From positions 19,196,733 to 19,260,732 of the forward strand of contig OY978530.1 of assembly GCA_963854835.1 (NCBI GenBank): a DNA stretch of 64,000 nt, written 5' to 3'. A program made the translations under genes and the position numbers. This DNA comes from Megamerina dolium (lineage: Eukaryota > Arthropoda > Insecta > Diptera > Megamerinidae). The notes beneath the pieces were generated by a model. The model had not been told where the DNA came from, searched no databases, and was given only the letters and a program-made list of their open reading frames with translations. Shown piece after piece: positions 56,185-64,000 of this stretch (the first letter of the stretch is position 1; each line of letters opens with the position of its first letter).

Positions 56185-57093
56185 TTATAATTTTTTACAT
56201 ATCCTTCTTGTCTTTGTTCTACAAGTACTTTTGTAAATTATTTGTTTATCACAATTTCCATATTCTACCTTTATAGGTATTTCTCTTGTTACCGAATGAT
56301 AACTGTTGTTGTAAAATTCAATTGCCTTGCTTACTTTATCCTTTATACTAAGAGATTTATATTCAATTGACAACATTATAATTTCTTCGCCTATCGTATT
56401 ATGCAACCTTTCGATATTAGAGTTGCCAGTGTGGTTGTTCGGCTTTGTTAAATGTAATTCAATATTTTCCTTTCTCAAATAGTCTCTAATATTCGTACTT
56501 TTGAATTCATTGTCACATATTAGCGTATTAAACTAGCCTTTTTGAGACTTATATAGTCTTTTTTTTTCAATAATAGTAAGATGATTTCGATCCTCTAAGT
56601 AGAAGGCTGTAGCGAATTTAGAGAAACAATCAATAAATGTTAGAAAGTTTGATTTTGAGTTCGTGTAAATATCCATATGAACGATTTTATTTACGTCTGT
56701 TGGTGTGTTTGTAATGTGGAATTTTTCCTTGATTGGATTTCGGTCGTATTTTGTGTTGCTACAAATTGCACAATTATTTATGTATTTTTGAATTAGGATT
56801 TTTAAATTGGGAAAATAAACAAGTTTTTTTAGACCTTCATAATTTTCGGTTATTCCTGTATGTCCGGTTTCATTTTTGTGATAGTTATGTATATATTTGT
56901 ACGTTTCGTCTTCTGTTTGAGAATCTATTGCATGGTAGGAGCATCGAACAAATTTAATTGTATTGTCTCCTTCATATAGCTTAATGATTTTACTTTGTAA
57001 TATATTATACTTGCTGTCATCTAACTCTGAAAAGATACAAATTTTACCTTTAACTATATGGCGTTGTAAAATATTTTCTAAGTTATTTTCCAA
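56185..57093 (-). pseudogene. Gypsy E integrase, one in-frame stop
   Basis: The minus-strand frame 56533-57093 holds the zinc-binding region (NYHKNETGHTGI and CAICSNTK) and the first catalytic Asp (VHMDIYTNSKSN). A single TAG near 56533 interrupts it. The same frame continues at 56185-56478 with the Glu motif (NSNIERLHNTIGEE). The second Asp lies just after the stop (ICDNEF). All three catalytic positions are thus still readable. The C-terminal part is short and ends near 56185. Confidence 0.85.
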
Positions 57094-57162
57094 GTCCGCA
57101 GAGTTTATATATATCTTTTTATTTTTGTGTTGAAAATCTATTTCTTTTTTTTTTATTGTCAG

Positions 57163-59052
57163 TCAAAATAATTTGGGTTCGAAACCTATTGACAACAGTA
57201 TCCAAAATGCTAATGTGGTTGTGAACGTCTTCTTGTTGTGAATGAATGGTCTCCATGTCATCGCCGGTGTTATTGTATAGGGAGTCCGTGCAGTTAGCAT
57301 ATTGATTTCGTTTGTATCCGTGTTTATCCTACTTAGGAAATCTGCTACTTGGTTTTCCTTTCCCCTAATATAGTTTATGGTTAAGTTAAACTCGCTAAGC
57401 TTTACGAGCCATCTGTAAAGGCGAGGACTCATTGTTTTGTCTTTAGACTTAACAATCAGCCAACGCAATGGTTGGTGGTCCGATAGGATTTCAAATTTTG
57501 TGCTATATAAGTAAGACCTAAAATAGCTTGTTGCCCAGACAATAGCCAGAAGTTCTTTTTCAGTAGCAGAGTAATGCCTTTCATGGCTATTTAGCGTTCT
57601 GCTGGCATAACAAACAGGGTGCTTGTCTTGTCCTAGCACGGCACCTATAGCGTTCATACTAGCATCGGTAATAAGTTGAAATTGCCTGTTGTTCGGATAC
57701 CTAAGCACCGGTTCTTCTGTTAAGATTGTCTTCAATTTCTCAAAAGCATGGATATAGTTCGGATCGCTTTTGTTGAGCTTTGTATCTTTCTTTAAATATT
57801 TTACCATGGGATATGCCACCCTAGAATAATGCTCAAAAAAGATTTTTTTTTGTTTGACTGTTTTAGGCAATTCAAGGTTCAGTATTTGATTGACTTTTGC
57901 AGGATTGCGTTTAACTCCTCCTGGTGTTAAAATGTGACCTAGATATAGCGTTTCTTTAGAAAAAAATTTGCACTTATTTATCTGGATGCAGAGATTTGCT
58001 TCTCTTAGTATTTTTAAAATTCTTTGATGTTCTTGAAAGCTAGTTGAAAAGATAAGTATGTCGTCCAAGTAAACTACACATACTTTATTAATAAAGTCCT
58101 TTAAAACGTAATTAACCAATCTCTGGAATGTCGCCGGAGCATTCTTTAAGCCGAATGGCATGCGAACAAACTTATAATGCCCATAAGGAGTGGAAAAAGC
58201 TGTTTTTTGCCGGTCTTCTTCTTTGAGAAGAATTTGGTGAAAACCCTTCGCCAAGTCTATGGTTGAAAAATATTGAGCCCGTCCCAATTTATCCAATATA
58301 TTGTCAATATTTGGGATTGGGAATTTGTCGTCTATCGTAACTTTATTCAAACCTCTGTAGTCGACGACAATTCTCCACTTTTGTTTGCCTGAACTATCCA
58401 ACTTTTTGGGTACGATCCACAAAGGGCTGTTATATGGTGAGCTACTTTCAGTTATGATGCCCTGTTTCGGCATTTGGTCAATTTGCTGACATATTTCCCT
58501 TTCATGGACTTGTGGATATCGATAAAGTTTTGTGTAAATTGGTCTGTCTGTAGTTGTTCTAATTTCGTGTTGCACAATATTTGTATTAGTCAAAGTTTGA
58601 CCTTCTACATAAATTAAGTCTTTGAATGAATTGAGAAATTTCCCAACCGATTTTTCTTCTTCATTGTTTAGATATTTGAAAATGTTGTTTAGAACTTCAT
58701 TGTCAATGTCGGTTACCTCTAGTATGTGGATTTCGTCATAGGAATAAGGACATGTATGTTTAAACTTCAGTTTATTTATAGTAAGGGTTTCATTGTTCAT
58801 ATCAATTAACGCTTTCAGTGGCTTTAAAATATTTTGCACTATTATTGCATCAAAATGCTTAAATGCAGTTAATTTCCATGACATTGTTGCCGTTTCTCCA
58901 AATTCTAAAGGTAGTTCAGTGATGATTTCATGAGTAATAGTACATGTGTTGTTAAGAGATGTGAAACAAATATTTTTGCTAAGCGAAACTCTTTTGTATT
59001 GGGGCAATTTTTTTTCGTCTAGAAGTGATGTTGTTGAACCTGTATCGATCAA
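57163..59052 (-). pseudogene. Gypsy E Pol: protease, RT, RNase H
   Basis: 629 codons open on the minus strand. The N-terminus has the protease motif MIDTGSTTSLLD. The reverse transcriptase shows FSTIDLAKGFHQI, MPFGLKNAPATFQRL and the active site VVYLDDILIF. RNase H shows LITDASMNAIGAVLGQ, ATEKELLAIVWA and LSDHQPLRWL, ending near NQVADFLSRI. The last about 45 codons are in a shifted frame. A second shift near an A/T run at about 57140 restores the original frame for the integrase, so two small indels separate RNase H from integrase. Confidence 0.9.
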
Positions 59053-59087
59053 AGCTTTTATTTTGTCATGTTTTATAGTTAACTCTA

Positions 59088-60257
59088 CTATTGGAAGTGC
59101 CTTTTTGAGGCTATTATATGAAAATTTATTTCATCATTTGCATCGTCTTCGATCTGAATATGGTCTGTTTCCATTTCCATATAGTCATTTGTACTTGCAT
59201 TATTGTATTCGTCGTATCTGTGTATGTGATTGTTTTGTCTGTAAGTACCTGAATTGAATCGCGGATTGGAATTTTGTCTGGTTTGATTTGTAAAAACTCG
59301 AGAATTCGTTTGAACTGTTTGATTAGAATTTTGAATATTAACTTGTCTATTTAGGTTTGTTGGAATTTGCGAACTAGTTGGTCTAGAATTATTATTATTT
59401 TGATAGTTTCGTTGCGGTGGATTGGGTGAATCCTGATAATGGGGATTAGTATTATTATTTTGATAATTATTATTAGAATGAGTTGTTTTCTTTTTGATCA
59501 AATTTTGTCGATTATTTACATTTTGATGATTTGATCTTTTCTCTTCTTCACGAATTAGTCCTTCTCTTTCTAATAGATTGAATGCATCTCTTAAATTTGT
59601 TATATTATTATTAATGATCACTGAAGCCAAATTTAAATTAATATTATTCAAAAAAGTTCTAAGGAATATTTTTTCTACATTAATCGGACTGAACTCTACT
59701 GGTTTTTCTACGTCAAATTCATGTTTTTCGTTTATCTTACGTAATATGTTGCGAAGCGTTTTAAAGTAGTGCACTATATTGTTGTTAGTATCTGAAAATG
59801 CTTGTTGGTATAGACTGTGGAAAGTTTCTTTAATGCCAAAGTTACTTATAAGAGCAGCTTTTGTTTCCTCCCACGTTGGATTTGGGCCAAGTGTCCTCAG
59901 CACAAGAAGAGCAGCGCCTTGGATTTTGTTGAGAATGACACCTTGAGAGATATATGCTTGTAGTGCTGGCTGGTCTCCGATCAATTGCTTCACCGTTTCA
60001 ACTTCTCTGATGAATGACGTTAGAGCATAAGAAGGGTCTCCTCTGAATTCGTGAATTCGTTGAGCGCCTTTAATGATGTCGCCGGCAGTTAATTGAATAG
60101 CCATGTTGTAGGTCATTAATTGGAAATGCTTTTGTTCTTTTGCTTGCACTTTGTTGCCGTTAGTTGTTGTCGTTTGAATATGTGCCGTTATATCAAAATG
60201 TTTTTGATGTTTTGGTAAAACAACAAAAATTTGTAGGTTCTTCGATGATTGCGCCAA
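59088..60257 (-). CDS. Gypsy E Gag
   Basis: An intact frame of 389 codons; the better start is probably the in-frame ATG within MTYNMAIQLTAGDII (about residue 48-52), because the segment before it is not Gag-like. Residues about 50-250 form the capsid-like region (GDPSYALTSFIREVETVK, TLGPNPTWEETKAALIS). A long Asn/Gln-rich, low-complexity C-terminus follows, without a zinc knuckle, as in the 17.6/297 group. It begins directly beside the 5' LTR. It overlaps no other frame; pol starts 35 bp downstream in another frame, so a frameshift is needed to express Pol. Confidence 0.88.
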   Translation of the reverse strand: MAQSSKNLQIFVVLPKHQKHFDITAHIQTTTTNGNKVQAKEQKHFQLMTYNMAIQLTAGDIIKGAQRIHEFRGDPSYALTSFIREVETVKQLIGDQPALQAYISQGVILNKIQGAALLVLRTLGPNPTWEETKAALISNFGIKETFHSLYQQAFSDTNNNIVHYFKTLRNILRKINEKHEFDVEKPVEFSPINVEKIFLRTFLNNINLNLASVIINNNITNLRDAFNLLEREGLIREEEKRSNHQNVNNRQNLIKKKTTHSNNNYQNNNTNPHYQDSPNPPQRNYQNNNNSRPTSSQIPTNLNRQVNIQNSNQTVQTNSRVFTNQTRQNSNPRFNSGTYRQNNHIHRYDEYNNASTNDYMEMETDHIQIEDDANDEINFHIIASKRHFQ

Positions 60258-60510
60258 ATATGTTTTATTTATTTAGTTCAGAAAATATGTTTATTTAGTT
60301 CAAATAAGTTTTATTTATTTAGTTCACAAAATATGTTTGATTTATTTAGTTCACAAAATATGTTTGATTTATTTAGTTCAGAAGAAAATAACAATCCAAT
60401 ACAACGAATATTCTTGAACTGAACTCAGTTGTACAAAAAATAACCCAGAATATCGGTAGAACAGAGAGTAGAGCCAATGAGAGTGAAGTTAGTAACACTC
60501 TAACGTAACT
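60256..60510 (-). repeat. 5' LTR of gypsy E
   Basis: 255 bp with the same ends as the 3' LTR and a 10-bp extra segment. Flanked outside by CGCG (60511-60514). Confidence 0.93.
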
Positions 60511-60514
60511 CGCG

Positions 60515-61157
60515 CAGCCTAACGGATGTTCGGCTCTTAACATCGCGCCATATCTATAATTAGACTGTAGAATGTATAATTTTATATATTATTATTTACT
60601 TTGTATTTTTGAACTTTTCACTTATTACAATATTATATAAAGTTACATACATACATATGTATATTATTGCAATCAACGAAAAGTTCAAAAATTGAAAGTA
60701 AATTATAATACATATAATTAGATATTCTTTGGTAAAACATCAATATCCATTAGCAAACATAAAACTATAAGAATCGAACTCGCTGATAGCCACTGCTCTC
60801 CGGTTTTCTCCACTCCATTCATGGAATTGAGCTCAGCAGCTAATTCAGCCCACTTCTTCTTACTTTATCCTTTCCATGTTGGACACGAAATTTCACTCTG
60901 GAATATTGATGAGGGGAAGTTCTTGCGCATTGAGATTTTTTAATCTTGATATAAAAAATGCATTTTGTATTAAAGAGAAATATTTTATTTTCATTATTTA
61001 CTTACATACTTACATAAATTTTTCCATATTTGGCTCACAAATTTTTTTGGTTAACTATTATTATTTGACTATTAACTACTGTCGTTACCGCAAGCTGCAA
61101 CTATAGTTAGCTAACGATAACAATAATTGTCGTTAAGCAGTTACTGAATCGAGCTAC
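60515..61157 (-). mobile_element. Harbinger H2 end fragment with Myb/SANT-like coding
   Basis: The right edge is the H2 terminal repeat (61113-61157), ending CGAATC/GAGCTAC on the plus strand, which is the inverse of the repeat at 46333 and 63405. To its left, on the minus strand near 60785-60855, the segment SKKKWAELAAELNSMNG plus EKTGEQW matches a Myb/SANT-like DNA-binding domain of the Harbinger partner protein; a stop precedes it. An inverted repeat around TTGAACTTTTC / GAAAAGTTCAA lies at 60606-60692. The element is interrupted by gypsy E. Confidence 0.6.
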
Positions 61158-62271
61158 TGGATTGCTTCGCTTGCTGGAACCATAGCAATCCCCTAAGAAG
61201 TACTGATGCTTCGTTATCTACTCCATCTGCAAAAATTTATTCCCCCCGTTTTACCTCAAAAAAGGACTTAGAACATTTTTTTACACAATAACATGGCCTT
61301 GATGATAATTTTTATTCCAATAAATAAGTAATTAAATAAATAATTAAATCAATAATTATCCAATAAATAGATATATGACTAATAATTAAATAAATAAATA
61401 AACGATATTACGAATTATAGCTAAAATATAATGTGAGAAAATGAATTGGGTAAATAAATAATTATATATAATTAAAAATAAAGTAAAAATAATCAAGAAT
61501 CGCATAGAAAATAAAAAAGGGTATTCATAAAAATGGTTACACAAAAAAAAAAACATATATTAAAGGTACGTAAAAAAAATTTCACGAGTGAGGGTGAATC
61601 ACTAGCGCCGCAAGTAGGGGGATTCTGACAAGCCTTTTTTCTTTAACGGAACAAGAAACAAGACAATACAAAGAATCTTGTCGCATTATTATTACTGAAC
61701 TATCGTTTACGGGTATCCCTACTCCTATTGAGCTCAATATGAAGGGGAAACACCACTGGCGAAATATGTCACCAAGTACGACCGATTGTCACGCAACTAT
61801 TTTTTCGTTTTATTCTTTATTTCTCTCTTTGCAACCCAAATCTCCACCACTTACTCACAAAGTGAGTTCGTAGATCACCCGTCACTTTACAGTAACCAAC
61901 AAAAAAAAAAAAAGGAAATTCACAAAAAATAAGATAGCTTAACCGGCTAAAAATATTAAAATTAAGATGTACACCAAAAACTAATAATCGACGTGCTTTA
62001 TTTATTTGCATATTATTGAGTTCTGCTTATTTGTTGGGTCTGATGGAATGTATCGGTGGCATGAAGAATAATTTCTTAAATAGCACAAATCCCCGGTGCA
62101 GTACTCGTAATATAGTTTAAAAACAAAAAATACATATATACAATTCGTGCCGCCGTGAGTGCCTATCGGGCCACTAATATATCGTTCAAGAACGCGTTTT
62201 CAGTTTTAATAAAGTTTCGCAGCGTTTTCTAGTGGCCATCAGTGATTAAAAAAACAATTAGGCTTATATTC
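61158..62271. other. AT-rich stretch without recognised genes
   Basis: It contains TAAATAAATAAT-type low-complexity DNA at about 61315-61460 and several A runs. A frame at 61817-62011 has no domain. No terminal repeats were recognised. It ends where the third copy of the IR2 unit begins. Confidence 0.4.
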
Positions 62272-63694
62272 AATTAGCTGCAGTTAATACCCGAGTAAGT
62301 TCGAATTAACTCGTTAATCCGGAATTACGCTGCCGTCTGTCTAGGCTATTATATACGCCAAGCTGTCATACACAACTTACAGCTGAGGTAAAATACATGA
62401 ATTTGTATGAAATGATGCCCAATGACTCCGTGTCCTTCAACGCAAAGTATAAGTCAGGAAAACAGGGTTGCACTTTAATAATAATAACTATTATAAAATT
62501 TAAAAAATTTTTAAATATTACATTAAATGGGTGTTCAAATGGTTATTAAATGTATAATAAAAGTCTATACACATATTTCATTTAAATAAAATACATAAAT
62601 AAATACCAAATAGTAAATTTGCATATGAACTACTAGAAGTGTATCCGTTGTGAAACGTATTGATTGGGCCAGCTTATACCGTTTTTTCCGCCGCTATAAG
62701 TTATATGGTTTAACGCAAAGGGACAAAGTATTCTATGGGCTTCGGCTATAAGTTAAGAATTGCAATAGGGGCCTAAAGCACGACAAAGTTGTTAAAAAAT
62801 AAACTAAACAAAAACCAAAATGCACTAGGCATTTATGTGCGTGTATACCGTCAAATGGTATCTGTTATGATCCGATTCCGAATAAACCAAAAAAAGCTAT
62901 AAACTACTACTGCCATTCATCTGTGAAAGATAACAGCTCTAACACAAGAGAGAAACTTGAGTGAGCTAGGGACTTATTGGACGGACCTGCCAACACAGGG
63001 AGGTTTTTTCTTCAAACAATATCGAAACGAGAACACATAAAGCACAGAACACACGACAAATACAACCACACAACGCAGAAACATTATGCTATTAACCTTT
63101 TTTTATATGGGCGCCATTATTGTCTGTTTGTGGCATGGTTCTGCCACGACAATGCACCGGCTGATGAGATGTTCAGGGCCGCGGTTCTGAACCCGTCGAG
63201 ACAGAACAACGAACAGACAAAAAATTCCACCTACATATAGAGTAAGATGACCAACAATTACAATTACACAACACACACACGCACACATATTCACCACGTC
63301 TCTCTTCATGCACTCAATCGACGCAAACTACGCATCCGCCTTACCTCCACTACTTTATATGGTGTCCTCCTCCAGCAGCCTGGGCGTGCGTACCCACTCT
63401 TCCTGTAGCTCGATTCAGTAACTGCTTAACGACAATTATTGTTATCGTCATGGGCACTTAACGATACTTATAGTTAAAAGCTATTCTGTATACGTCAGTT
63501 AACTACTTAACTACATTTGTAGTTAAATAAAACCGTTAGCGTTAAATATAGCGAAGGGTAACGATGAAAAATAAGTAGTCGGTAGAGCTTTGCGGCAATT
63601 ATCGTTAGGTTTCTCCTGTGGTTTGAGTTTCTTAATGAATTATAAAAAAATGGCTTTTGAATATATTGGCAGCGAAATTATTCAAAATTTTACA
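62272..63694 (+). repeat. Third, partial copy of the IR2 unit
   Basis: It matches 45199-46620 in direct orientation, beginning inside the inner MITE (ATTAGCTGCAGTTAAT) and ending in the H2 5' region at CAAAATTTTACA. It is more diverged than the two IR2 arms are from each other. It differs from them after 63694, where coding for transposase continues in place of the TA-rich run. Confidence 0.9.
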
Positions 63695-64000
63695 CAAAGG
63701 TCAAAAAAAACCAAATCTTAGGCATTTGTGGGCAAATCAAGATGCTTATGATTTAGGTGACCACGAATTCGTGAAGCTTTACCGGATATCGAAGGATGAA
63801 GTTTCCAAACTAATTGATGAATTAGAGTGTAAACTGCGTAGAACGAGAAGGACAGCAATTGTGGGCAAATCAAGATGCTTATGATTTAGGTGACCACGAA
63901 TTCGTGAAGCTTTACCGGATATCGAAGGATGAAGTTTCCAAACTAATTGATGAATTAGAGTGTAAACTGCGTAGAACGAGAAGGACAGCAATATCTACAG
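63651..64000 (+). pseudogene. Harbinger transposase N-terminus with tandem duplication
   Basis: The N-terminal part of a PIF/Harbinger transposase: a start at about 63651, then the segment DLGDHEFVKLYRISKDEVSK and IDELECKLRRTRRTAI. In HARBI1 proteins this region precedes the catalytic domain and includes a helix-turn-helix. A 134-bp duplication repeats most of it and changes the frame, because 134 is not a multiple of three. A frame break also lies near 63715. The catalytic domain is beyond the window. Confidence 0.75.
63725..63992 (+). repeat. 134-bp perfect tandem duplication
   Basis: The unit TTGTGGGCAAATCAAGATGC to GAAGGACAGCAA occurs twice in a row (63725-63858 and 63859-63992) with no difference seen. 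The second unit continues into ATCTACAG, the expected next codons, while the first joins back to the start. Confidence 0.93.

Larger units (their letters stand above)
55716..60510 (-). mobile_element. Ty3/gypsy element, family E, full length, reverse
   Basis: Two LTRs (55716-55960 and 60256-60510) bound a 4.8-kb element, with CGCG on both sides (55712-55715 and 60511-60514). On the minus strand the LTR starts AGTTACGTTAGAGTG and ends AACATATTT. The primer-binding site TGGCGCAATCATCG follows the 5' LTR, and a purine tract GAGGGGGA precedes the 3' LTR. gag and pol are separate frames with few breaks, and no envelope gene fits in the space. LTR start and primer site resemble the 17.6/297 group of flies. 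Confidence 0.93.
63405..64000 (+). mobile_element. Harbinger H2 element, 5' end (runs off the window)
   Basis: The terminal repeat GTAGCTCGATTCAGTAACTG starts at 63405. The transposase start MAFEYIGSEIIQNF lies at about 63651. Coding continues past 63694 as HLWANQDAYDLGDHEFVKLY, the typical N-terminal helix region of HARBI1-like proteins, in a frame shifted by one. This shows what the truncated halves at the IR2 centre derive from. Confidence 0.8.

Noticed and set aside
56000..56185. Possible envelope gene of gypsy E, as in errantiviruses
   Set aside because: Only about 200 bp remain between integrase and the 3' LTR; no envelope coding is present.

Overview
The window is AT-rich animal DNA built almost entirely of transposable elements, many inserted into one another. 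The element set (mariner, an RTE-type LINE, several Ty3/gypsy families, BEL/Pao, PIF/Harbinger with small derivatives, and a THAP/P-like relic) and a GT-AG intron of only 59 bp point to an insect, most likely a fly. That assignment is inference. No tRNA, rRNA, CRISPR or bacterial-type operon was seen, and no complete ordinary host gene. The one possible host-gene piece is a Ser/Thr/Gln-rich exon-like ORF present twice.

Two very large inverted repeats organise the sequence. IR1 has arms at 379-5703 and 26947-32177 (about 5.3 kb each), separated by about 21 kb. Each arm holds a mariner, a THAP-like pseudogene and the Ser/Thr/Gln-rich ORF. The inner edge of the left arm lies inside the mariner 3' terminal repeat, at a 50-bp hairpin. 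IR2 has arms at 41543-46760 and 46881-51996 around a spacer of only 120 bp, so it is a nearly closed palindrome. It contains the 3' end of a gypsy element, a decayed Harbinger transposase with its partner ORF, nested MITEs and a palindromic Harbinger derivative at the centre. Part of the IR2 unit returns a third time at 62272-63694.

Between the IR1 arms lie a full-length RTE-like LINE with an open 992-codon ORF (5736-9112), gypsy family B in reverse (9113-13064), a solo LTR of B with ATAT target duplications (13110-13546), gypsy family D (14155-18866) next to and apparently inside a BEL/Pao element (18867-22125), a forward truncated copy of B (22251-25114), and a 5'-truncated LINE with a 12-bp target duplication (26179-26652).

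Between IR1 and IR2 is gypsy family C (34334-42147), complete with 318-bp LTRs and TGTA target duplications. It encodes a single-frame Gag-Pol that begins with a SAP-like domain, and it is split by a reverse LINE copy (38361-40083). To the right of IR2 come a second full-length LINE flanked by TA microsatellites (52063-55441, one nonsense codon), gypsy family E (55716-60510, CGCG target duplication), a Harbinger Myb/SANT-like fragment, an AT-rich stretch, and the 5' end of a Harbinger transposase gene with a 134-bp tandem duplication at the window edge.

The order of events can partly be read. Harbinger and MITE sequences came first, then gypsy C inserted, then IR2 formed (both arms carry the gypsy C end). 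The LINE in gypsy C lies outside the duplicated arm, so its timing relative to IR2 is open. All coordinates at element edges were judged by eye; alignments were not computed.
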